From DASVEG01 sp035540495 (GTDB lineage: Bacteria; Actinomycetota; Acidimicrobiia; Acidimicrobiales; CADCTF01), in contig DATLGL010000008.1 of assembly GCA_035540495.1 (NCBI GenBank), positions 15,302-79,301 on the forward strand: a stretch of DNA of 64,000 nt, written 5' to 3'. Position 1 is the first letter of the stretch. Every line of letters starts with the position of its first letter. Positions 26,678-34,222 of the stretch are shown in pieces. Below the pieces are notes generated by a model. It saw nothing but the letters and a program-made list of their open reading frames with translations. It was not told the origin of the DNA and searched no databases. A program made the position numbers and the translations under genes.

Positions 26678-28297
26678 ATGCAAGCCGCGTCGCGCCGTCT
26701 CGGCGAGTTCCTCGTCGAGCGCAAGGTCCTCTCCCGAGACACGCTCGAGTCGATGCTCGACCGTGAGGCTCACGAGGGGATTCCGCTCTCGAAGCTGCTG
26801 ATCAACGAGGGTCTCGTCGGCGAGAAGGATCTTGTCGCCGCGGTCGCTCACCAGGTGGGCATCCGCTTCGTCGACCTGTCGCAGACGCCGGTGCACCCGA
26901 CCGTCGACCGGCTCGTACCGGCGGATCTGGCCCGGAAGTACCTGGCAATCGCGGTCGAGCTCGATGGTGCGGACCTGGTAGTGGCCATGGTCGACCCGTC
27001 GAACCGCGACGCCGTCGCAGCGGTCGAGGGTGCCACCGGTTGGCCGATCAAGCCGGCGATCGCCGTTCGCAACGAGCTGAAGCGGCTCGTTTCTGCCATG
27101 TACGGCGACATCTCGGTCGACGATCCGACCGCCGAGGTCGGCGAGATCTCGATCCCGACCGAGGAGCAGTCGTTCGTCTCCGCGACCGCGCCCGCCGCCG
27201 TCGCCATGGGCGAATCGGGCTCGGCCGAGGAGCTCCACGTGAACGACCTGCTCGTTCGCGTCGTCGAGCTCGGCGGCTCCGACCTCCACATGACGGTCGG
27301 CATCCACCCGTCGGTGCGCATCCACGGCGCGATCACGCCTCTTACCGAGTTCCCGAAGCTCAACGGCTCCGAGATTCGGCGGATGATCTACGCGATCCTC
27401 ACCCAGAAGCAGCGCGAGCGCTTCGAGACCGATCTCGAGCTCGACACGTCGCACTCGATCCCCGGCGTCGGCCGCTTCCGCGTCAACGTCTTCCTCCAGC
27501 GCGACTCCGTCGGCGCCGTCATGCGGACCATCCCGTTCGAGATCGTTCCGCTCGAGAAGCTCGGCCTGCCGGCGTCGGTGCGGCAGTTCGCCGATCTCCC
27601 ACGTGGTCTGGTGCTCGTGACCGGGCCGACCGGCTCCGGCAAGTCGACGACTCTCGCTTCGCTGGTCGACATCATCAACGTCGAGAAGCCGGCGCACATC
27701 ATGACGGTCGAAGACCCGATCGAGTTCATCCACACGCACAAGAAGGCGGTCGTCAACCAGCGTGAGGTGGGCGAGGACACGCACGGCTTCGCCGAGGCGC
27801 TCAAGCACGTCCTCCGCCAGGACCCCGACGTCATCCTCGTCGGTGAAATGCGTGACCTCGAGACGATCCACACCGCGCTGACCGCGGCTGAGACCGGTCA
27901 CCTCGTGTTCGGCACGCTCCACACCCAGGACGCGCCCCAGTCGGTCGACCGCATCATCGACGTGTTCCCCAGCTACCAGCAGCAGCAGGTGCGGGTGCAG
28001 TTGGCTGCGTCGCTCCAGGGCATCGTCACGCAGCAACTTGTCCCGACTCGTGACGGTAGGGGCCGACATGTCGCAGCTGAGGTGCTGGTTGCCACTCCAG
28101 CGATCCGCAATCTGATCCGAGAAGGAAAGGTGCACCAGATCTACTCGGCGATGCAGGCCGGCGGGAAGTTCGGCATGCAGACCATGGATCAGTCGCTGGC
28201 TGCCCTCGTGCAGCGGGGTCTGATCTCGATGGAGCTCGCCATCGAGCGGTGCGCGAACGAAGAAGATCTCCGGCGCCTCATCGGCAGCCGGGCGTAG
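26678..28297 (+). CDS. pilT: PilT-type retraction ATPase with an N-terminal MshEN-like domain
   Basis: The C-terminal part (from about residue 185) is a PilT: HVNDLLVRVVELGGSDLHMT, RFRVNVFLQRDSVGAVMRTI, Walker A GPTGSGKSTTLASLVD (from 316), MTVEDPIEFIHTHKKAVVNQ, Walker B DPDVILVGEMRDLETI, HLVFGTLHTQDAPQSVDRII and the PilT signature TPAIRNLIREGKVHQIYSAM. The zinc tetracysteine of PilB is absent. PilT is normally about 350 residues; here about 180 extra N-terminal residues resemble MshEN (RLGEFLVERKVLSRDTLESM). Motif 1 has Glu30 where Gln is expected, and motif 2 has Pro36 and Ser38 in place of the Arg and Gly of RLG. It probably drives pilus retraction. A GATACT lies 6 nt before the ATG. Confidence 0.93.
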   Translation: MQAASRRLGEFLVERKVLSRDTLESMLDREAHEGIPLSKLLINEGLVGEKDLVAAVAHQVGIRFVDLSQTPVHPTVDRLVPADLARKYLAIAVELDGADLVVAMVDPSNRDAVAAVEGATGWPIKPAIAVRNELKRLVSAMYGDISVDDPTAEVGEISIPTEEQSFVSATAPAAVAMGESGSAEELHVNDLLVRVVELGGSDLHMTVGIHPSVRIHGAITPLTEFPKLNGSEIRRMIYAILTQKQRERFETDLELDTSHSIPGVGRFRVNVFLQRDSVGAVMRTIPFEIVPLEKLGLPASVRQFADLPRGLVLVTGPTGSGKSTTLASLVDIINVEKPAHIMTVEDPIEFIHTHKKAVVNQREVGEDTHGFAEALKHVLRQDPDVILVGEMRDLETIHTALTAAETGHLVFGTLHTQDAPQSVDRIIDVFPSYQQQQVRVQLAASLQGIVTQQLVPTRDGRGRHVAAEVLVATPAIRNLIREGKVHQIYSAMQAGGKFGMQTMDQSLAALVQRGLISMELAIERCANEEDLRRLIGSRA

Positions 28298-28327
28298 CAG
28301 GACGATCGGGAGCTAGGGAGAACCGCA

Positions 28328-29557
28328 ATGGCCACCGCCACGGAGACGCAGACGTACCTCTACAAGGTCCGCGATCGTCAGGGCCGCATGCTGGAGGGCA
28401 CCGTCGAGGGCGAGTCGACGACCCTCGTCGCGAACAAGCTCCGCCAGATGGGCTACACACCCATCAACATCGAGAAGCAGGGCGGCGCAGGCCTCAAGAC
28501 GGAGATCTCGCTCTTCAAGGGCAAGCCGAAGCTCAAGGACATCTCGGTGTTCTCGCGCCAGTTCGCGACGATGATCAACTCCGGTCTGTCGCTGCTCCGA
28601 TCCCTCTACATCCTCGAAGACCAGACGGAGAACAAGGCGCTCGCGGAAGTGATCAGCCAGATCCGTCAGGACGTCGAGAAGGGCGCGTCGCTGTCGCAGG
28701 CGATGGCGAAGCACCCGAAGGTGTTCAACAAGCTCTACGTGTCGATGGTTCGCTCCGGCGAGATCGGCGGCGTTCTCGACTCGGTGCTCCTGCGCCTTGC
28801 GTCGACGATCGAGAAACAGGTCGAACTGCGCGGCAAGGTGAAGTCGGCCATGACCTATCCGGTCGCCGTTCTTGCGCTGGTTCTGTTGATCCTGACCGCG
28901 ATGCTCCTGTTCATCGTGCCGATCTTCAAGGATCTCTACGACGGGCTGGGCGGAACGCTCCCGTTGCCGACGCGGATGCTCCTCGCGGTGTCGACGATCA
29001 TGACGAAGTTCTTCCCCATCGTCGTCATCGCTGGAGTCGGCGCGTCGATCGGTTTCCGCAGGTGGATCAACACGAACACGGGACGCGAGGCATGGGACGC
29101 ACTCAAACTGCGCGTCCCCATCTTCGGGGGCTTGGTGCAGAAGACTGCCTTGACTCGGTTCTCCTCGACGCTCTCGGCCCTGCTGCGGTCTGGCGTACCG
29201 ATCCTCGAGTCGTTGGAGATCGTCTCTGACACGGTGAACAACACCGTGATGGCGAAGGCGGTTCGTGACGTCCAGACGTCGGTGAAGGGCGGCGAGTCGA
29301 TTGCGAAGCCGCTCGGCAACCACAAGATCTTCCCGCCGATGGTGGTGCAGATGATGGCGGTGGGCGAGGAGACCGGGGCGCTCGACGAAATGCTCGAGAA
29401 GATCGGACAGTTCTACGAAGCGGAGGTGGAGGCGACGGTCGACGCCCTCACTTCGCTGCTCGAGCCGCTTCTGATCGTCGTACTCGGCGGCACGGTCGGC
29501 GGCATGGTCGTGTCGCTGTACATGCCGATGTTCAACATCATCAAGCTCATCCAATAA
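28328..29557 (+). CDS. pilC: Type IV pilus inner-membrane platform protein PilC
   Basis: A 409-residue GspF-family protein that links the cytosolic ATPases to the pilus. It has two GspF domains: residues about 65-190 (FSRQFATMINSGLSLLRSLY, MVRSGEIGGVLDSVLLRLAS) and 270-400 (FSSTLSALLRSGVPILESLE, MMAVGEETGALDEMLEKIGQ). Membrane helices lie near 178-205, 220-240 and at the end (LEPLLIVVLGGTVGGMVVSL). The N-terminal YKVRDRQGRMLEGTVEGES is typical. It is followed by a strong hairpin, so pilA is probably transcribed separately. Confidence 0.95.
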   Translation: MATATETQTYLYKVRDRQGRMLEGTVEGESTTLVANKLRQMGYTPINIEKQGGAGLKTEISLFKGKPKLKDISVFSRQFATMINSGLSLLRSLYILEDQTENKALAEVISQIRQDVEKGASLSQAMAKHPKVFNKLYVSMVRSGEIGGVLDSVLLRLASTIEKQVELRGKVKSAMTYPVAVLALVLLILTAMLLFIVPIFKDLYDGLGGTLPLPTRMLLAVSTIMTKFFPIVVIAGVGASIGFRRWINTNTGREAWDALKLRVPIFGGLVQKTALTRFSSTLSALLRSGVPILESLEIVSDTVNNTVMAKAVRDVQTSVKGGESIAKPLGNHKIFPPMVVQMMAVGEETGALDEMLEKIGQFYEAEVEATVDALTSLLEPLLIVVLGGTVGGMVVSLYMPMFNIIKLIQ

Positions 29558-29574
29558 GCGCCACGAAACCGCAC

Positions 29575-29612
29575 GCGATGGAGGCCGGCACCAAGGTGCC
29601 GGCCTCCATCGC
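29575..29612 (+). terminator. Strong hairpin after pilC
   Basis: Perfect 18-bp arms, 29575-29592 (gcgatggaggccggcacc) and 29595-29612, separated by only 2 nt, so the apical pairs must open. The following gttacgcat has no T-run. It separates pilC from the riboswitch-pilA unit. Confidence 0.7.
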
Positions 29613-29735
29613 GTTACGCATCAACACCGTCGGGGCTAGTTCCTCCGTGTCATTTGTCGTTGTCTTCGGACATTCGGGAACAGAAATCCCTCAAGCCACG
29701 GCCAGCAGATGCCGTAGATAGAAAGGCGAGCAGGT

Positions 29736-29830
29736 GCTCCGGACAAGGGCAAACCCGGTGAAAGCCGGGGGCGCAAAGCCACGGGGCCGACTCTCTCTGG
29801 AGGGAGAAGGCCAGCCGGGCTGCCTGGAGG
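29736..29830 (+). ncRNA. Cyclic di-GMP-I (GEMM-I) riboswitch aptamer upstream of pilA
   Basis: The conserved GEMM-I core is readable: agggcaaac at 29746-29754, a gaaa-capped stem (cccggtgaaagccggg), ggcgcaaagccacggggcc, a variable hairpin with a gagaag segment, then ggccagccgggctgcc. The closing stem P1 can form between ctccgg (29737-29742) and cctggag (29823-29829). The aptamer lies in the 362-nt gap between pilC and pilA, after the pilC terminator, so its promoter should be at about 29613-29735; I see no convincing -35/-10. The expression platform is the stretch 29831-29919, rich in alternative G+C pairings. I cannot tell from the sequence whether c-di-GMP turns pilA on or off. Confidence 0.93.
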
Positions 29831-29919
29831 ACCCGACACCGGTGATGAGCCGGGAGGGGCCCAAGAGGCAGGACACGGGCTCGCTCAATCCATTGCCATC
29901 ACCGAAAGGGAAACATCTG

Positions 29920-30486
29920 ATGCTTACCGCACTGCGGAAGCGCCACGAGCGTGAGGATGAGGGCTTCACCCTCATCGAGCTCATGGTCGTGGTCCTCATC
30001 ATCGCCATCCTGCTGGCGATCGCCATCCCGACCTTCCTCGGCGCTCGTGAGCGTGCCCAGGAGCGGGAGGCTCAGTCCAACCTCCGCAACGGCTACTCCG
30101 CTGCGAAGACGGTCTACGTCGACACGCAGAAGTGGGGCACCCTCGACATGACCGCTGTCTCTGACGCCGAACCCTCGTTGAGCTTCGGCACCGCCGTCGA
30201 TGCAACGAACCCGAAGGTGATCGACGTTGAGCGGAGCGCCGCAACGAGCGCGACCGACGACTGGATCATCATGGCGGTGCAGTCGAAGAACAGCAAGTGC
30301 TTCGCGATCTCCGAGATCGTGCTCAACGGCAGTGGCTCCTTCGGCGCTGTCGAGAATCCGGACGGTACGACCACCGCCGGCTCGCAGACCAAGGGGACCT
30401 ACTACGCAAAGTGGGATGTTGCCGATGGTGCCTGTGCCGCTGTCTCCGTCCCGCCCGCTGGTGACGGCTGGCAGACCAAGTGGTAA
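29920..30486 (+). CDS. pilA: Type IV major pilin precursor PilA
   Basis: A 188-residue prepilin with a short basic/acidic leader, MLTALRKRHEREDEG, the PilD cleavage site G|FTLIEL with the conserved Glu at +5, and a hydrophobic assembly helix (MVVVLIIAILLAIAIPTFLG). The C-terminal globular domain has two cysteines (SKCFAI and GACAAV) that could form a disulfide loop. ATG 29920 has GAAAGGGA upstream; the open frame reaching back into the riboswitch is not coding. It is flanked by the GEMM-I riboswitch and a strong terminator, so it is a separate high-output unit whose level is probably set by c-di-GMP. Confidence 0.95.
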   Translation: MLTALRKRHEREDEGFTLIELMVVVLIIAILLAIAIPTFLGARERAQEREAQSNLRNGYSAAKTVYVDTQKWGTLDMTAVSDAEPSLSFGTAVDATNPKVIDVERSAATSATDDWIIMAVQSKNSKCFAISEIVLNGSGSFGAVENPDGTTTAGSQTKGTYYAKWDVADGACAAVSVPPAGDGWQTKW

Positions 30487-30524
30487 TCAGCTCCTCGTGA
30501 GCTAGCAGTACCTCGCAGTCTGGA

Positions 30525-30552
30525 GAGGGGCGGCCCGCAAGGGCCGCCCCTC
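30525..30552 (+). terminator. Intrinsic terminator after pilA
   Basis: A 12-bp G+C-rich stem (gaggggcggccc and its complement) with a GCAA tetraloop, followed by ttcgcttt. It probably attenuates read-through into the minor pilin genes. Confidence 0.85.
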
Positions 30553-30623
30553 TTCGCTTTGTACCGCCGTCCAATCCGTCCCGATTCGTAAAGTCTCGGC
30601 TGGCAACGACCGATCAACAGGAC

Positions 30624-32186
30624 GTGCACTTCACGCGGCGACAGCCTGCTCGTGACGACGGGTTCACGCTCGTCGAGATGGTCGTGGCGCTTCTCATCAT
30701 CTCGATCTCGTTCACGTCGCTGGCGTACGTGTTGTTCGCGGGCATGCGAGCGGTCGGCGCGGCCCGTCAGCGGTCTGGTGTGACCGCCATCGCGAACGCC
30801 GAGATGGAGCGCCTCCGCTCCCTGCCGTACGGATCTGTTGGTGTGAGTTCGACAGATGAGAACCGATCGAGGGTGTACCCCGACGGGGAGCACGACGGCC
30901 GACAGGCCGTCGTGATCGACGCCGCGAGCCCCGACGGCGCCCGCGCTCTCGAGGCCTTTCAAGCGAACGTCGCGCCCAACCCTCCGGTGCCCGGCCTCGC
31001 GAAGTACGACATCACCCGGCGCATCACGTGGGAGGCAGAGCCCCGAGAGGACGGCGATCCCGAGAAGTTCAAGCGCCTCGAAATCCAAATCGACTGGGTC
31101 GAGAACCAGATGGTCGCGAAGTCGCTCACGCTGAAGTCCGTCCTCTACCCGGGCAATCTCGGCCCCAGCCCCTACGCGACGAACCAGCCGCCGACGGGGA
31201 ACCTCTCGTTCACGCCGGCCGCACCCGCCACTGGGCAACTGGTCACGTTCACCGCCAGCGGATCCGACCCTGACGGTCACTCACTCCAGTATCAGTGGGA
31301 CTTCGGTGACGGTGGGACGTCCCCGAAGTCGCCCACACGGACGGTGACGCACACGTTCACCGCTGCGGGGTGGTGGACCGTGGCCATGAGGATCACCGAC
31401 GGGTTCGGAGGCGCGACGATCGTGAATCAGGTGCTGTTCGTGAGCGGCGCCCGCACGTGGACGCCGCCGAACCAGGCGCGGATCGAGACGACTCCCGATC
31501 TCGTCGGGAGCGCCACGCCCAAGAGCACCCCCACCCCCGGATTTATCACCATGCAGTTCGAAGGCGAGGCCTACCGAGACGGCGTCGTCTACACGGAGCC
31601 CGGAGTGCAACTCCGCTTCGAGTGGACCTTCCAGAACGTCACCACCGCCACCGCAGCCACCGTCGGCACCGCCACAGGACCCGTCGTGAGTCACACCTTC
31701 CCCGCGACGGCTACCGACCAGCTGTACCGGGCGACGCTTGTTGTTCGAGATGCCGCAGGCGCTGTCGCTACCACGTCGCTCGACCTGCGCGTGCCTCTGA
31801 ACCCGACGTTGGTTGCGTGCAGGATCCGATCCGCGGTGTTCCAGCAGTCGAACAACCCGAACGGTACGAATCACGTTCTGGTGGAGAACAACGCCAAGCC
31901 GCCCTCGACTCGTCGCGTCTTCACGTTCACGATCAGGACGGAGGAGTCGGGCGCCGGCTGCGGTTCGATGGAAGCACGCATCCCGATTCGTGGCGGTCAC
32001 GTCGGCGGGGCCCTCACGGCGGGTTCCCTCGTCAGTGGCCAGCGCACCTGGTCAGGAACGTACGAGATGCGGTCGGAGGATCGCTTCGATCTCGGTGACG
32101 GAGCGTCCCGAAGCTGGGATGTGTGGGCGCCCATCGCGACCCGCGAATACAACCTCACCCCGTCGTTCGTGGTGGTCGTGCAGTGA
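30624..32186 (+). CDS. PilV-like minor pilin carrying PKD domains
   Basis: A 520-residue protein with a type III prepilin leader (MHFTRRQPARDDG|FTLVEM) and assembly helix (VVALLIISISFTSLAYVLF), then a pilin-like region to about residue 180. This is followed by a PKD domain at about 188-273 (DPDGHSLQYQWDFGDGGTSP, VTHTFTAAGWWTVAMRITDG) and a second PKD-like region at about 305-393 (RFEWTFQNVT, SHTFPATATDQLYRATLVVR). A C-terminal domain of about 120 residues is not recognised. PKD domains are extracellular beta-sandwiches that often mediate binding, so this may be a tip adhesin (inference). Start GTG 30624. It overlaps the next gene in GTGA. Confidence 0.85.
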   Translation: MHFTRRQPARDDGFTLVEMVVALLIISISFTSLAYVLFAGMRAVGAARQRSGVTAIANAEMERLRSLPYGSVGVSSTDENRSRVYPDGEHDGRQAVVIDAASPDGARALEAFQANVAPNPPVPGLAKYDITRRITWEAEPREDGDPEKFKRLEIQIDWVENQMVAKSLTLKSVLYPGNLGPSPYATNQPPTGNLSFTPAAPATGQLVTFTASGSDPDGHSLQYQWDFGDGGTSPKSPTRTVTHTFTAAGWWTVAMRITDGFGGATIVNQVLFVSGARTWTPPNQARIETTPDLVGSATPKSTPTPGFITMQFEGEAYRDGVVYTEPGVQLRFEWTFQNVTTATAATVGTATGPVVSHTFPATATDQLYRATLVVRDAAGAVATTSLDLRVPLNPTLVACRIRSAVFQQSNNPNGTNHVLVENNAKPPSTRRVFTFTIRTEESGAGCGSMEARIPIRGGHVGGALTAGSLVSGQRTWSGTYEMRSEDRFDLGDGASRSWDVWAPIATREYNLTPSFVVVVQ

Positions 32187-32848
32187 CGGACGCCGCCACC
32201 CCTGGACGCTCGGACGCAGGCTTCTCCTTGATGGAGCTCGTCGTCGTCGTGTTTCTGCTCGGTTTGGTGGGTGCTATCACCATGTCGGCGATGAGCAGCG
32301 TGCTCCAGCGCTCGGTCGAGACGGAGCAGCGGGCGGCGTCGCTCGAGCAGGCCCGCCTCGCGTTGGAGACGATGGCACGCGACCTGCGTGCGGCAAATCC
32401 GATCGATGCCATCGCTCCCGAGGAGCACGCGCGGAAGTACAAGACCGAGGTCTCGTTCTCGGTGTATTGCGCCGACAACGGCGTCGCGAGCTGCGTCAAC
32501 AACCTCCGGCCGGTGACGTACCGGCTCGTTGGGAACCGCTTCGAGCGCGTGACCCGTGAAGGGACGCAGATCCTCGTCGGCCCGAGCGGTCCCGCGGGGC
32601 TGGCTCCAGACCAACAGGTCGGTGCTGTCATCAACCCAGCGACCGAGTCGGTGTTCCGCTACTTCAAGCGCCCCGGCACCGAGGTCAGCACCGACCTCGA
32701 CACGTCGCCGAACCAGTTCCGCGACTGCGTCAAGACCGTCGAGATCAGTCTGATGGTGCGGGCCAGCAAGCAAGGCGCTCCCACGCGACTCACTACCCGC
32801 GTCGACCTGAGGAACTGGAACGAGGTGTCGGGATGCGCAGGCAGCTGA
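32183..32848 (+). CDS. PilW-like minor pilin
   Basis: A 221-residue prepilin: leader VTDAATPGRSDAG, cleavage site G|FSLMEL with Glu at +5, and assembly helix VVVVFLLGLVGAITMSAM. The globular part has paired cysteines (VYCADNGVASCVNN) plus a Cys near the end (SGCAGS). GTG 32183 sits in a GTGA overlap with the PKD-pilin stop. It overlaps the next gene by 16 nt, giving a tight minor-pilin operon. Assignment to the PilW group rests on position and overall shape. Confidence 0.83.
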   Translation: MTDAATPGRSDAGFSLMELVVVVFLLGLVGAITMSAMSSVLQRSVETEQRAASLEQARLALETMARDLRAANPIDAIAPEEHARKYKTEVSFSVYCADNGVASCVNNLRPVTYRLVGNRFERVTREGTQILVGPSGPAGLAPDQQVGAVINPATESVFRYFKRPGTEVSTDLDTSPNQFRDCVKTVEISLMVRASKQGAPTRLTTRVDLRNWNEVSGCAGS

Positions 32849-34188
32849 CGGTGAAGCGAGACGACGAGGGGAGCATCCTCTACGCGGTCGTCATCGTGAT
32901 GATCCTGACGATGACGCTGGCCTCGATGCTCCTCTTCGTTGAGAGCGGGGTCAACAAGGCGCGGGTCGACCAGAGCCGAACGAACGCGTTCCAGTTCGCG
33001 AACGCGGGAATCGACCAGGCGCTGTACCGGCTGGATCGAAAGGATCTACCTACCTCCACGCAGAACACGAGCACGGGCCGCTTCGAGGTGCTCGGCACCA
33101 ACGCGACAGGCGTGAGCCGGTTCCGCGAGACGTTTCGCGACGGGACCGACGAGTTCGTCATCGAGGCCCAGCAGCAGCCCGAGGGTCAGACCGCCTTCTG
33201 GAAGGTCCGGGCGACAGGAACCGACACCTCAGGTCGGAAGCGGCAGGCGATCGCAACGGCCACGGCGGTCCCCTTGGTGATCAACGGGTTCTTCACGATC
33301 AACCGCTTCGATCTCCGAGGCGCCCAGGCCGATACACCCAAGGCCTACCGGTCCTCGTCGTGCATCGACCCGACGACGATGACCAACGAGCACTGCAACC
33401 TCAACCCGATCCCGGGGTGGATGGCGACGAACTCGGACGTGTTGCTCTCTGACTCCACGGCGGACGACATCCTCTCGAGGATCGAAGGCTTCCGGATGTA
33501 CGGACGTGCCACACAACGCGAAGCCGAGGAGAACTGCCGGGTCGTCGGCGGGTCGCGGAGCGACCGCTGCCACATGTTCACGAAGGTCGAGGCGGTCACG
33601 GAGCGGTTGAAAACCGTTGTGCCCGACAACGAAGGGATCGGCTGCTTCCCGCAGGCTCCCGATGGAAGGCTCGGGCGGGACGGCCAGACGACGGTTGTCG
33701 CGCCTGGTGACTACTGGTGCCCCGAGCTGCACGTACGGGGCCGAATCGACGTCGGACCCGCCGTGGCCGGCCGTACCGACGTGCGCGTGTGGATCGACCG
33801 CAACTTCACCATGGCCGGAACCGGAAGTAATCGCGCCGTCGTGAACAAGGCGAACTACCCGCGGCGGTTCCAGGTGTACTTCCCAATGCAGTGCGGCGCG
33901 CGTCCCTGCACGAAGACGGAGCAGGAGCAGGAGCTCGGGCAGCCGAGCGCGACCAGCACCATTTGCAAGTCCGAGTTCTGGGGGCTGCTCTACACGCCCG
34001 GGCTCAAGATCGACTGCGGCGGCTCGTCTCAGCCCAGGATCTTCGGAGCGGTCGTTGCAAACCTTCACAACTCCGGCGGCAACCACTTCAACTTCACGTG
34101 GGACGTAGACCTCGTCAGTCAGCTCCACAACGAGCACTTCGTCATCAAGGGCTGGCGCGAGTGTCCCGCGCGCCTCACGGACTGCTGA
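32833..34188 (+). CDS. PilX-like pilus assembly protein
   Basis: A 451-residue protein with an N-terminal cytosolic basic stretch (MRRQLTVKRDDEGS), one membrane helix (ILYAVVIVMILTMTLASMLL) and a long extracytoplasmic domain with many cysteines in its second half. It lacks the canonical G|FTLxE site, as PilX/GspK-type proteins often do; the residue before the helix is Gly-Ser. The region EMxx-like N-helix (VNKARVDQSRTNAFQFANAG) resembles PilX proteins, in which an A/G-rich helix follows the membrane segment. It closes the minor-pilin set PilV-PilW-PilX, which in other systems primes pilus assembly. Confidence 0.75.
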   Translation: MRRQLTVKRDDEGSILYAVVIVMILTMTLASMLLFVESGVNKARVDQSRTNAFQFANAGIDQALYRLDRKDLPTSTQNTSTGRFEVLGTNATGVSRFRETFRDGTDEFVIEAQQQPEGQTAFWKVRATGTDTSGRKRQAIATATAVPLVINGFFTINRFDLRGAQADTPKAYRSSSCIDPTTMTNEHCNLNPIPGWMATNSDVLLSDSTADDILSRIEGFRMYGRATQREAEENCRVVGGSRSDRCHMFTKVEAVTERLKTVVPDNEGIGCFPQAPDGRLGRDGQTTVVAPGDYWCPELHVRGRIDVGPAVAGRTDVRVWIDRNFTMAGTGSNRAVVNKANYPRRFQVYFPMQCGARPCTKTEQEQELGQPSATSTICKSEFWGLLYTPGLKIDCGGSSQPRIFGAVVANLHNSGGNHFNFTWDVDLVSQLHNEHFVIKGWRECPARLTDC

Positions 34189-34209
34189 CGAACGGCTACC
34201 GCGGGCAAG

Positions 34210-34215
34210 TACGAT
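34210..34215 (+). promoter_or_regulatory. Candidate -10 element (tacgat) for the aroC operon
   Basis: TACGAT ends 7 nt before GTG 34223. It would separate the shikimate operon from the pilus genes. Confidence 0.45.
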
Positions 34216-34222
34216 CGACTGG

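Noticed and set aside
29734..29919. Longer pilA reading frame starting near 29734
   Set aside because: It would translate the GEMM-I aptamer and put about 62 residues before the prepilin leader; ATG 29920 has its own ribosome-binding site.
23653..34188. Type II secretion system instead of a type IV pilus
   Set aside because: PilT with its AIRNLIREGK signature, a PilA-like major pilin and the minor-pilin set favour a T4P; no GspD/GspC-like genes are present, though pilM/N/O/Q are also outside the window.
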